A stretch of 11,920 nt of DNA from an uncultured Selenomonadaceae bacterium (GTDB lineage: Bacteria > Bacillota > Negativicutes > Selenomonadales > Selenomonadaceae), in NCBI GenBank assembly GCA_937902665.1, contig CALELM010000068.1, forward strand, positions 1-11,920, given 5' to 3'. Position 1 is the stretch's first letter. Every line of letters starts with the position of its first letter. Below are positions 1 to 5,960 of the stretch, one piece after another. The position numbers and the translations under genes were made by a program. The notes beneath the pieces are model-generated. The model did not search any database and was not told where the DNA came from. It was given only the letters and a program-made list of their open reading frames with translations.

Positions 1-1
1 A

Positions 2-667
2 GAAGACCTATTTATTCGATATGATATCAATTTACAGAGATTTTTTCATACACTCGAAAGTTTCTTGGAATTTATTAAGAATGATGAGCATTATAAACGA
101 TACTATGATGGTATGTTTATCCTCTTTAAAACCGGACTTCGTATTTCAGAGTTCTGCGGATTGACACTTTCTGATATTGATTTTGAAGAAAAACAAATAA
201 GCGTAAATCATCAGCTTCAAAGAACCAGAGGAATGAAGTATATTATTGAGGATACAAAAACATCAAGTGGAACCAGAATCATTCCTATGACCGAAGAAGT
301 GTATGAATGTTTTAAGCGTATTGTTGAAAATCGGAAAAAACCCAAGAAGGAACCTGTGATTGATGAATATAAGGGATTTTTGTTTTTGGATAAGAAAGAT
401 ATGCCGGAAGTTGCCTTACATTGGGAAAAACATTTTGAGTGGGCATTGGCAAAACATAATCGAATCTATAAGGAACAATTACCAAAGATCACACCTCATG
501 TTTGCAGACATACCTATTGCAGCAACATGGAAAAAAGCGGAATGAATCCCAAGACACTTCAATATTTAATGGGGCATTCTGATATAGGAGTTACATTGAA
601 TACATATACGCATCTGGGAGCAGAGGATGCCAAGGAAGAACTTGGCAAATATGCTAAAATGGCTTAA
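2..667 (+). CDS. Tyrosine recombinase/integrase (Tn916/phage type), 5' end outside window
   Basis: C-terminal catalytic domain of a tyrosine recombinase that would excise or integrate a mobile element by strand exchange at att sites. The frame is open from base 2, so the true start lies upstream; a TTG at 65 is only an internal codon. All catalytic positions of the family are visible, numbered from that TTG: Arg in TGLRISE (about 26), Lys in EDTKTSSGTR (about 65), HxxR in HVCRHTY (about 147-150), His in MGHSDIG (about 170) and the nucleophile Tyr in NTYTH (about 182). The catalytic half is therefore intact. No partner (excisionase, relaxase) is visible. The gene is AT-rich compared with the genes after 4100, which fits transfer. 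It reads outward toward the repeat-rich end at 668-894, as integrase genes at element ends often do. Whether the N-terminal arm-binding part is intact cannot be seen. Confidence 0.9.
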   Translation, partial: EDLFIRYDINLQRFFHTLESFLEFIKNDEHYKRYYDGMFILFKTGLRISEFCGLTLSDIDFEEKQISVNHQLQRTRGMKYIIEDTKTSSGTRIIPMTEEVYECFKRIVENRKKPKKEPVIDEYKGFLFLDKKDMPEVALHWEKHFEWALAKHNRIYKEQLPKITPHVCRHTYCSNMEKSGMNPKTLQYLMGHSDIGVTLNTYTHLGAEDAKEELGKYAKMA

Positions 668-715
668 AATTTTAAAATAATGATACAACTAAAAGAAAAC
701 CTAAGTGGAAAAAGT

Positions 716-763
716 CTTTAGTAAAATGAGAAAATCGAGCTGTTTTACTAAGATTTTTACTAA
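716..763. repeat. Repeated TTTTACTAA motif behind the integrase
   Basis: TTTTACTAA occurs at 743-751 and again at 755-763, 12 bases apart. An inverted copy (CTTTAGTAAAA) lies at 716-726, so 716-752 can also fold as a stem. Clustered short repeats beside an integrase gene are what arm-type integrase binding sites look like. That role is inferred from position and pattern only; a terminator role is unlikely because no GC stem is present. Confidence 0.4.
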
Positions 764-786
764 ATTTGGATGACAAAATATACGAA

Positions 787-856
787 TTTATGCCACGATA
801 TGCGACGAAAACGAAGAAAACAATCTATCACAGCAAATCGTATAAAGTGGCGTAAA
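787..856. repeat. Imperfect inverted repeat, possible attachment region
   Basis: TTTATGCCACGATATGCGA at 787-805 matches the reverse complement of 838-856 at 15 of 19 positions; two of the four mismatches are G-U compatible. The repeat lies between the integrase gene and the phosphatase gene, where the element/chromosome junction is expected. It may be core-type recombinase binding sites or a structured leader. The exact att core cannot be set without the other end of the element. Confidence 0.35.
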
Positions 857-894
857 ATCAAGGAAAATCAGCATTTTCAAGGAGTTTTTAAGGC

Positions 895-1347
895 ATGATT
901 AAAATATTATTCATCTGCCACGGCAATATTTGCAGGAGTACGATGGCTGAGTTTGTGATGAAGCATTTGGTCAAGCAGGCAGGCTTGGAGTCGGAGTTTT
1001 GCATTCAGTCGGCGGCGGCTCATCGTGATGAGCTTGGTTCAGATACGCACTATGGGACGAAGGCAAAACTGCGGGAGATGGGGATTCCATTTACGCCTCG
1101 GCGGGCGGTGCTTCTGAAGCGGGAGGATTACGAGAAATACGATTATATTATTGGCATGGATAGGGAGAACATGCGGGATATTCCACGGATTACGGGCGGA
1201 GATCCCGATGGAAAGATCAGCAAGCTTCTCAGCTTTGCGGGAGAAAGCCGTGATGTTGCCGACCCGTGGTACACGGGGGATTTTACCGCAACGTACCAAG
1301 ATGTCCTGAAAGGATGCCAAGCACTTTTGAAAAGAGTATCCTCATAG
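895..1347 (+). CDS. Low-molecular-weight protein tyrosine phosphatase
   Basis: A 150-residue cytoplasmic phosphatase of the LMW-PTP family (usual length about 140-160), which removes phosphate from tyrosine, or in some members arginine, through a cysteinyl-phosphate intermediate. The P-loop CHGNICRS starts at Cys8 and ends with Arg14-Ser15 (CX5RS), with Cys8 as nucleophile. The general acid Asp is in the conserved DPWY at 123-126. AAGGAG at 879-884 sits 10 bases before the ATG and supports this start. It stands alone: the integrase end lies upstream and the Fic insert downstream, so its substrate cannot be read from context. Such enzymes often act on capsule kinases, but none is in view. Its composition is closer to the host-like genes than to the integrase or Fic genes. 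Confidence 0.93.
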   Translation: MIKILFICHGNICRSTMAEFVMKHLVKQAGLESEFCIQSAAAHRDELGSDTHYGTKAKLREMGIPFTPRRAVLLKREDYEKYDYIIGMDRENMRDIPRITGGDPDGKISKLLSFAGESRDVADPWYTGDFTATYQDVLKGCQALLKRVSS

Positions 1348-1350
1348 AAG

Positions 1351-1371
1351 AAAAAAGCCATTTTCGTGGCT
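1351..1371 (-). terminator. Small hairpin oriented as a minus-strand terminator
   Basis: AGCCA at 1356-1360 pairs with TGGCT at 1367-1371 around a six-base loop. On the minus strand the stem is followed directly by six T, the layout of an intrinsic terminator. On the plus strand no T run follows. No minus-strand gene precedes it within the window until 3254-3607. An alternative hairpin, TTTCG/CGAAA at 1362-1377, competes with it. Confidence 0.4.
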
Positions 1372-1410
1372 ACGAAATAAAGTAAGTATTGACAGCATAA
1401 GTTGACATAC

Positions 1411-1460
1411 GGGGCTGTTGCATGAGTGAGAAATCACTTATGCACAGCCTCATTATTTTT
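1411..1460 (+). repeat. Long stem-loop with GAAA loop, carrying GGGGCTGTTGCATGA
   Basis: Bases 1411-1429 pair with 1434-1451 around a GAAA tetraloop at 1430-1433, with one bulged T and G-U pairs. ATTATTTTT follows from 1452, so it could end plus-strand transcripts from the phosphatase gene. The left arm GGGGCTGTTGCATGA (1411-1425) recurs exactly at 2847-2861 on the other side of the Fic gene. Ends beginning GGGGCTGTTGCA resemble inverted ends of some insertion sequences, so this may also be a miniature-element remnant. Confidence 0.55.
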
Positions 1461-1475
1461 ATCATTAATCTTTTT

Positions 1476-1581
1476 AATTTACTCATTTAATCCAAAATGA
1501 GTAAATTGATATTGATTATGATGAAATTGCGTGATACTATCTAATTGCATCACAATATGGTGGTGTGAGTGAGTAAATTGA
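1476..1581 (+). promoter_or_regulatory. Putative promoter and operator of the Fic gene
   Basis: A perfect 13-bp inverted repeat, AATTTACTCATTT at 1476-1488 and AAATGAGTAAATT at 1495-1507, is separated by six bases. The same half-site, TGAGTAAATTGA (1498-1509), recurs exactly at 1570-1581. Between the sites lies a plausible promoter: TTGATT at 1512-1517, a 17-base spacer, and TACTAT at 1535-1540. Sites on both sides of a promoter suggest repression. The regulator is unknown; the Fic protein's own C-terminal winged-helix-like region makes autoregulation possible. Confidence 0.5.
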
Positions 1582-1602
1582 ACGCTCTATGAGGATATTA
1601 AA

Positions 1603-2661
1603 ATGAGATCATTTGATTACAGTAAAAAATGGGAGAAGATGCTTGTTCCGGATATAGTGGCTTTGCTTACGCAAATTCATGAGTTTAAGGGTGAGCAGTC
1701 TTTGTTTATAGAAGCTAAAGCTGATGCACTTACCCAGCTTGTGGAAATTGCAAAGATACAAAGTACAGAGGCATCCAACAAAATCGAGGGTATCCATACT
1801 TCGAATGCTAGGCTAAAAATGCTTGTAAAGGGTAAGACCGCTCCCAAGACAAGAAATGAGCGTGAAATTGCAGGCTATAGAGATGTATTAAATACAATTC
1901 ACGAGAGTCATGATTATATTCCAATCAGATCGAATATGATTCTGCAGTTTCATCGAGATTTGTATAAATTTGAAGGTTATGACATTGGGGGAAAATATAA
2001 AAGCTCGGACAACATCATTGAGGAAGAAGATGCTGATGGAAATAAGCATGTGCGGTTCAGTCCAGTTTCTGCATGGGAAACACCGGAAGCAATAGAAAAC
2101 CTCTGTGCGGAATTTGACAAAGCATTGGGTAGTGGGATGATAGATCCGCTGATTCTGATTCCCATGTTTATATTGGATTTTCTATGTGTGCACCCTTTCA
2201 ATGATGGTAATGGAAGAATGAGTAGATTGCTTACTCTTTTGCTTTTATACAGGTCAGGCTATATCGTCGGAAAATATATTAGTGTGGAGCATTTAATTGA
2301 GAAAACAAAGGATTCATATTATGACTGCCTTCAGGAGAGCTCGATTGGATGGCATGAGGAAGAAAATAATTATGCTCCATTTGTTCAATATATGCTTGGA
2401 GTAATTGTTGCTGCTTATAGAGATTTTTCTACCAGAGTGCAGACTTTAGTTACGAGTAGATTATCAAAGCCAGATAGAATCGCTGAACTTATAAAGAATA
2501 CTTATGGGGAGATAACTAAGACACAGATTATGGAGAAGTGCCCAGATATCAGCCAAATTACAGTTCAGAGAACCTTGGCAGATTTATTGGACAGCCAAAG
2601 TATTATAAAGATAGGTGGGGGCAGATACACTAAATATGTTTGGAACTGGGATAAAGAATAG
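1603..2661 (+). CDS. Fic family AMP-transferase (class II) with C-terminal winged helix
   Basis: A 352-residue Fic enzyme, expected to transfer AMP from ATP to a hydroxyl side chain of target proteins. The catalytic motif HPFNDGNGRMSR runs from His197, with Asn203 and Arg205/Arg208 in the expected places. An inhibitory [S/T]xxxE[G/N] motif lies N-terminal to the core (Ser58, Glu62, Gly63), which defines class II self-inhibited Fic proteins; Glu62 would block productive ATP binding. Residues about 289-347 (KPDRIAELIKNTYGEITKTQ onward) look like a winged helix-turn-helix, common in stand-alone Fic proteins. The length is normal and no frame break is seen. GAGG at 1589-1592 supports the ATG. The gene is AT-rich and bounded by 15-bp direct repeats at 1411 and 2847, which suggests acquisition. 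No separate antitoxin is adjacent, in line with a built-in inhibitory helix. The target is unknown. Confidence 0.92.
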   Translation: MRSFDYSKKWEKMLVPDIVALLTQIHEFKGEQSLFIEAKADALTQLVEIAKIQSTEASNKIEGIHTSNARLKMLVKGKTAPKTRNEREIAGYRDVLNTIHESHDYIPIRSNMILQFHRDLYKFEGYDIGGKYKSSDNIIEEEDADGNKHVRFSPVSAWETPEAIENLCAEFDKALGSGMIDPLILIPMFILDFLCVHPFNDGNGRMSRLLTLLLLYRSGYIVGKYISVEHLIEKTKDSYYDCLQESSIGWHEEENNYAPFVQYMLGVIVAAYRDFSTRVQTLVTSRLSKPDRIAELIKNTYGEITKTQIMEKCPDISQITVQRTLADLLDSQSIIKIGGGRYTKYVWNWDKE

Positions 2662-2684
2662 CATTGGCTCTGCGATTTAGATTA

Positions 2685-2734
2685 TAACGAAGCTGAGGAT
2701 GTCCCCTTCTTCAACAGCTTGCTGTAAGTGGGGA
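2685..2734 (+). repeat. Dispersed repeat, copy 1
   Basis: The segment from GATGTCCCC at 2698 to GTGGGGA at 2734 is identical to 11883-11919 except at the last bases (four G here, five there). A weaker match extends left to TAACGA at 2685, for about 49-50 bases in all. It can fold partly on itself: ACAGC-TT-GCTGT inside, CCCC/GGGG outside. It starts 24 bases after the Fic stop codon. It encodes nothing evident. Confidence 0.75.
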
Positions 2735-2748
2735 AACCAAATTTTAAC

Positions 2749-2772
2749 AAGCGGGGAGCATATCTCCCGCTT
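2749..2772. repeat. GC-rich stem-loop
   Basis: AAGCGGGGAG at 2749-2758 pairs with CTCCCGCTT at 2764-2772 with one bulged G and a short loop. The following bases (CGTTGAAACG) give no T run, so it is a poor terminator. It belongs to a chain of hairpins between the convergent Fic and TSUP genes. Confidence 0.55.
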
Positions 2773-2791
2773 CGTTGAAACGCTGTCAAGG

Positions 2792-2816
2792 AAGAAAATG
2801 CTTATGGCATTTTCTT
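2792..2816. repeat. AT-rich stem-loop next to the palindrome
   Basis: AAGAAAATGC at 2792-2801 pairs perfectly with GCATTTTCTT at 2807-2816 around a five-base loop. Its right arm overlaps the first bases of the 34-bp palindrome, so the two structures exclude each other. The stem ends in TTTTCTT on either strand, so a weak terminator between the convergent genes is possible. Confidence 0.5.
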
Positions 2817-2847
2817 GAACAATGGCGTTATAACGCCATTGTTCAAG
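2814..2847. repeat. Perfect 34-bp palindrome
   Basis: Each of the 17 bases 2814-2830 is complementary to its partner in 2831-2847, with no spacer; the centre is GTTATAAC. It lies between the convergent Fic and TSUP genes and touches the 15-bp repeat that starts at 2847. It could serve as a two-way terminator hairpin, although no T run follows on either strand, or as a joined pair of element ends or a dimeric protein site. Confidence 0.85.
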
Positions 2848-2861
2848 GGGCTGTTGCATGA
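2847..2861 (+). repeat. 15-bp direct repeat (second copy)
   Basis: GGGGCTGTTGCATGA is identical to 1411-1425 and in the same orientation. At this copy the partner arm of the hairpin is missing. The two copies enclose the AT-rich Fic segment, so they may mark an insertion or recombination scar. Confidence 0.65.
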
Positions 2862-2879
2862 AGGCGGCACGGACGAAGG

Positions 2880-3254
2880 CTATTTGTTTTCTTTGCTAGG
2901 GAGCATCATTCGGATTCCGATGATGAGGAAGAATATGCTGAATACTTTTCCGAGGGCTATTTCGTCAAGGTTGTTTGCGATGGAGGAGCCGATGAGGCTT
3001 CCCAAGATGCCAAAGATGACAAGCTGCTTGGCAACCTCTTTGTGAATGAGTCCTGCTTTTCTGTGCTTGAGGACGGCGACGAGTGCCGTCGGAATCATGG
3101 CGGCAAGGGCTGCGCCTTGGGCGATGTGCTGGGGGATATCCATGTAGGCAACGGCGATAGCGACCATGATCGCACCGCCGCCGATGCCAAGCATGCCACT
3201 GCAGATCCCTGTGATAAGTCCTGTGAGAATTCCGAAAACAATCAGGTTTTCCAT
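2880..3254 (-). CDS. TSUP (TauE/SafE) permease, half-length subunit B
   Basis: A 124-residue inner-membrane protein equal to one of the two repeats of a TauE/SafE-family anion permease (usual length about 250). The family signature appears near the N-terminus (GMLGIGGGAIM, residues 20-30), followed by a second conserved stretch (QHIAQGAALAAMIP, 42-55). About four hydrophobic segments are visible (5-17, 22-38, 47-62, 77-117). The ATG shares one base with the stop codon of the upstream half gene (TGATG), and GGGGGA precedes it by eight bases, so the pair is probably translationally coupled. I infer that the two halves pair to form one transporter. Known substrates in the family include sulfite, sulfonates and other organic anions; nothing here fixes the choice. 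Confidence 0.85.
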   Translation of the reverse strand: MENLIVFGILTGLITGICSGMLGIGGGAIMVAIAVAYMDIPQHIAQGAALAAMIPTALVAVLKHRKAGLIHKEVAKQLVIFGILGSLIGSSIANNLDEIALGKVFSIFFLIIGIRMMLPSKENK

Positions 3255-3607
3255 CAGAAGATTCCCCCAATCTTGAACGCTGTCCAGATACAGATGAGTC
3301 CCATGATGCGGCGCAGGACGGAGGGGTTGACATGAGGCATGATGGCAGCCCCCAAGTAGCCGCCGATGATGCCGCCGGCTGCGAACGTGGCAGCCAGCCT
3401 GAGGTCAAGATTGCCATAGCAGGCATAGGAGATGGCACCGATGGCGCCAAGCGGCAGGATAGCTGTCAGGGAGGTAGCGTTTGCCATGTGCTGCTTGACT
3501 CCGAGATAGTAAACCATGCCGGGAACCATGATGAGGCCGCCTCCAATGCCAATGAGGCCAGAGGCGATACCGGCAATCATGCCGAGAATTATTGCTTTTT
3601 TGTTCAT
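3254..3607 (-). CDS. TSUP (TauE/SafE) permease, half-length subunit A
   Basis: A 117-residue inner-membrane protein matching the other half of a TauE/SafE permease. GLIGIGGGLIMVP (residues 18-30) and QHMANATSLTAILP (39-52) are the same repeat motifs seen in the downstream half gene. The start at 3607 is chosen because AAAGGA lies eight bases before this ATG; an upstream ATG at 3649 would add 14 polar residues without a comparable ribosome site. It is the first gene of a two-gene minus-strand unit. The pair could be a heterodimeric TSUP, or an old full-length gene split at the 3254 junction; intact starts and ribosome sites on both favour two working subunits. Confidence 0.85.
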   Translation of the reverse strand: MNKKAIILGMIAGIASGLIGIGGGLIMVPGMVYYLGVKQHMANATSLTAILPLGAIGAISYACYGNLDLRLAATFAAGGIIGGYLGAAIMPHVNPSVLRRIMGLICIWTAFKIGGIF

Positions 3608-4118
3608 GATTTTGTTCCTTTCGATAACGTGTTGTCTGATATTTGCCAAAGGATGCGATTAACAGGATAATAATAGCATAAATTCTTGTTTTCCAGTAGT
3701 GGGAGGGGGCTTGCGTGAGAATCTGGTTTTTGATGGACAATGCGGAGAGCGAGGGCTTGCTGTATGGAAGGAGATTTTTGGCAGCTGTGTTGCAGAGATG
3801 CATTCGGGGATGGAACTTTGCAAAGAGTGAGGCGGATTTTCTGAAAATTTCCAGTATATAGGACTTTTGGGTGATGATTTTTTTTTGAGCTTTTGTTATA
3901 ATTTAAACAATTTATGGGGTTCGGCTTTTGGTTGCACATAGTGAGCGAAAAGGGCGTGTTGTGGAAAACATATTCAAAAAAAATAATGAGTTTTGTATTT
4001 TTTTGAAGGATTTTCGGAAACTGAGGTCGAATAGATAATAAAAGGCTAAAAGTATGAGTGCCGAGTGGATGTATTGGTGGAATCATGCTATATGTACTAT
4101 TAAACGGAGGAATGAGAC
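3608..4118. promoter_or_regulatory. Divergent spacer between TSUP genes and chemotaxis receptor
   Basis: A 511-base region. On the plus strand a TATAAT at 3897-3902 is preceded by no convincing -35 box. An AT-rich inverted repeat, TTCA8TA at 3973-3985 against TAT7GAA at 3996-4007, lies in the probable leader. GCCGAGTG at 4060-4067, with TAAA at 4039-4042, loosely resembles a flagellar sigma-28 promoter, but the 17-base spacer is off by one or more. GGAGG at 4106-4110 is the receptor's ribosome site. A possible small gene lies at 3715-3861. On the minus strand TATTAT boxes near 3670-3680 could drive the TSUP pair. Confidence 0.3.
3715..3861 (+). CDS. Possible 48-residue small protein, unrecognised
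   Basis: A GTG-start frame of 48 codons preceded by GGGAGGGGG (3701-3709), a strong-looking ribosome site. The product starts RIWFLMDNAESEGLLYGRR after the initiator and is mixed hydrophobic/basic with no clear membrane segment or motif. Codon choice (GAG, GGC, TTG, GCG) resembles neighbouring real genes. It is not similar to anything I recognise, and chance open frames of this length are common, so this is a weak call. Confidence 0.25.
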   Translation: MRIWFLMDNAESEGLLYGRRFLAAVLQRCIRGWNFAKSEADFLKISSI

Positions 4119-5801
4119 ATGAATCTGCAGAAGAAAGCAATTGTTTTTTTCTCAGTGCTGCTGATTGTGACGTGTGCGATTTTGGGCTTCATGGGTTACA
4201 GGTCAGCGGGCGAGGGCTTTGAGTTCTTGCTGGGAGAAAAAGCAAAGTCAGATGTCGGTTTGGCATCGAAGCTGATTGAGGCGAAAATTCCGGGAGCTTG
4301 GGAGACGAGGAACGGGGCTCTTTACAAGGGCGATTTCAAGTTCAACGACGCAAATGACTTGGTGGATTCCATCAAGGAATTGACTGGAAATAATGTCACG
4401 GTGTTTATGGGTGACACGCGTATAGCAACCACAGTCCAGAAGGAAGGAAGCCGTGCAACGGGAACGAAGTCGAGTGCTGAGGTGGCGGACAAGGTGCTCA
4501 ACAAGGGCGAGACCTACGTTGGCGAAGCCATGATTTTGGATAATCCCTACATTTGTTCCTATGCACCGATAAAGGATGCCTCCGGCAAGAATATCGGCAT
4601 GCTGTTCATGGGAGTTCCGCAGTCGGAGATTCAGGAACAGCAAACAAGCTTCGTGGTGTCCTTGATAACGGCATCGTTTTTCATCATTGTCGTGATTGCT
4701 GTCATCGTTGTTTGGGTGATTCGGAGAACGCTTCGCCCATTGAAGCCTGTGCAGGAAATGATGCAGCAGATTGCAGGCGGGAATCTCAGCATGCCGGATG
4801 TGGCAGTTTCTTCCTCGGATGAGATTGGCGAGATGGCGACAAGCGTGAACCAGATGAAGGGGACGCTCAAGACACTGATGCAGTCCATTGTTTCGTCTTC
4901 GCAGCAGGTGGCGGCAGCGAGCCAGCAGCTGACGGCGAGCGCCGAGCAGACGGCGGACAGCATTCATCAGGTGGCGGACAACATTGTTGAGATGTCGGCA
5001 AATACGGAGACGCAGTCCGAGTCGCTGGACGGGATTTCTGTCAGTGTCAATGAACTGACGCAGAATCTGTCTGTCCTGCATGACAGTGCAGAGAACATGC
5101 AGAAGGTAGCAGAAAACAGCCGTATCGGAGCAAAGAAGGGACGCGAGGCAGACGAGCGTTCGATTCAGGCAATGAAGGGCTTGGTAGAAAAGATAGATAC
5201 GTCTTCGCAGGTGGTTGCTGCACTGGGCGAGCGTTCCAAGGAGATTGGCAAGATTGTTGATATGATTTCCGGCATTGCGGAGCAGACGAACTTGCTTGCG
5301 CTCAATGCAGCGATTGAGGCAGCAAGAGCTGGCGAGGCTGGCCGTGGCTTTGCAGTCGTGGCAGATGAGGTTCGCAAGCTGGCAGAGGAGTCCGGTTCTG
5401 CGGCACAGAACATTTCTTCCTTGATTACGGCAATCCGCACAGATACAGAGCGTGCGGTGCAGGCGATGAAGGAAGGCGATGCGGATGTGAAGTCTACGCA
5501 GCAATGCGTTCATGAGAGCGGCGAGGCATTCAAGGTTATCGAGCAGCAGGTAGACGACCTTTACGAGCATGTGAAGCTGGCACTTCAGAAGATTGGCGTA
5601 ACGAGCGATGAGTGCCTCCGTGTAGCGGAAACCGCAAACGAGGCGAATGACAAGCTTCGGAATATGGCATCTGATGCACAGAATGTTTCGGCGGCAACGG
5701 AGGAGCAGACTTCCATGATGAGCGAGATTGCAAAGGCAAGCCATTCGCTTGCGCAGCTTGCGCAGAATTTGCAGGACGAAGTGGGAAAATTCAAGTTCTG
5801 A
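4119..5801 (+). CDS. Methyl-accepting chemotaxis protein with single Cache sensor
   Basis: A 560-residue inner-membrane receptor that would sense a periplasmic ligand and control CheA. In order: TM helix 7-27; a single-Cache-like periplasmic domain about 30-177 (ending in the typical YAPIKDASGKNIGMLFMGVP region); TM helix 178-201; HAMP domain about 202-254; a long coiled-coil signalling domain. The hairpin tip is classical, IGKIVDMISGIAEQTNLLALNAAIEAARAGEAGRGFAVVADEVRKLAEES around 376-425. Gln/Glu-rich heptads on both sides supply methylation sites. There is no C-terminal CheR-tethering pentapeptide; the protein ends DEVGKFKF. GGAGG eight bases before the ATG supports the start. The gene is monocistronic, with hairpins on its 3' side. 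The ligand is unknown; Cache domains of this kind often bind small carboxylates. Confidence 0.95.
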   Translation: MNLQKKAIVFFSVLLIVTCAILGFMGYRSAGEGFEFLLGEKAKSDVGLASKLIEAKIPGAWETRNGALYKGDFKFNDANDLVDSIKELTGNNVTVFMGDTRIATTVQKEGSRATGTKSSAEVADKVLNKGETYVGEAMILDNPYICSYAPIKDASGKNIGMLFMGVPQSEIQEQQTSFVVSLITASFFIIVVIAVIVVWVIRRTLRPLKPVQEMMQQIAGGNLSMPDVAVSSSDEIGEMATSVNQMKGTLKTLMQSIVSSSQQVAAASQQLTASAEQTADSIHQVADNIVEMSANTETQSESLDGISVSVNELTQNLSVLHDSAENMQKVAENSRIGAKKGREADERSIQAMKGLVEKIDTSSQVVAALGERSKEIGKIVDMISGIAEQTNLLALNAAIEAARAGEAGRGFAVVADEVRKLAEESGSAAQNISSLITAIRTDTERAVQAMKEGDADVKSTQQCVHESGEAFKVIEQQVDDLYEHVKLALQKIGVTSDECLRVAETANEANDKLRNMASDAQNVSAATEEQTSMMSEIAKASHSLAQLAQNLQDEVGKFKF

Positions 5802-5829
5802 GGAAGCACGGAAGCAAAAACGTGCTTCC
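5802..5829 (+). terminator. Stem-loop directly after the receptor gene
   Basis: GGAAGCACG at 5802-5810 and CGTGCTTCC at 5821-5829 form a perfect 9-bp stem with a ten-base A-rich loop, immediately after the stop codon. No T run follows, so it may protect the transcript 3' end or work together with the next hairpin. Confidence 0.5.
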
Positions 5830-5850
5830 ATAGCATAAATCCCCATTAGG

Positions 5851-5890
5851 AGCCGATGTTCTCAAAGAGAACGTCGGCTTCTGTGCTTTT
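5851..5890 (+). terminator. Rho-independent terminator of the receptor gene
   Basis: AGCCGATGTTCTC (5851-5863) pairs with GAGAACGTCGGCT (5867-5879) over 13 bp with one G-U pair and an AAA loop. TTCTGTGCTTTT follows to 5890. It separates the receptor gene from fruK. Confidence 0.75.
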
Positions 5891-5960
5891 GGGGCAAAAT
5901 GGAATTTAGGGGAAAATGATTTGCAAGACGGATAGAGTGCAGAAGGTGGGGAGATGCGAC

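Noticed and set aside
65..67. TTG at 65 as the integrase start codon
   Set aside because: The frame is open to base 2 without a stop, and the domain needs more N-terminal sequence; this is a window-edge truncation.
1389..1407. Two TTGACA boxes as -35 elements of a promoter
   Set aside because: The positions where -10 boxes would fall are inside the 1411-1451 stem-loop and do not match a -10 sequence.
2685..2734. CRISPR-repeat reading of the dispersed repeat
   Set aside because: Only two copies 9.2 kb apart, with no spacer periodicity and no cas gene.
2815..3045. 76-codon plus-strand frame starting in the palindrome
   Set aside because: It begins inside the palindrome and runs antisense to the TSUP gene; no ribosome site.
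4248..5846. 532-codon open frame on the minus strand opposite the chemotaxis receptor
   Set aside because: It is the antisense shadow of a clear receptor gene; the product is a Cys/Leu/Arg/His-rich string with no domain, caused by GC-biased codon positions.
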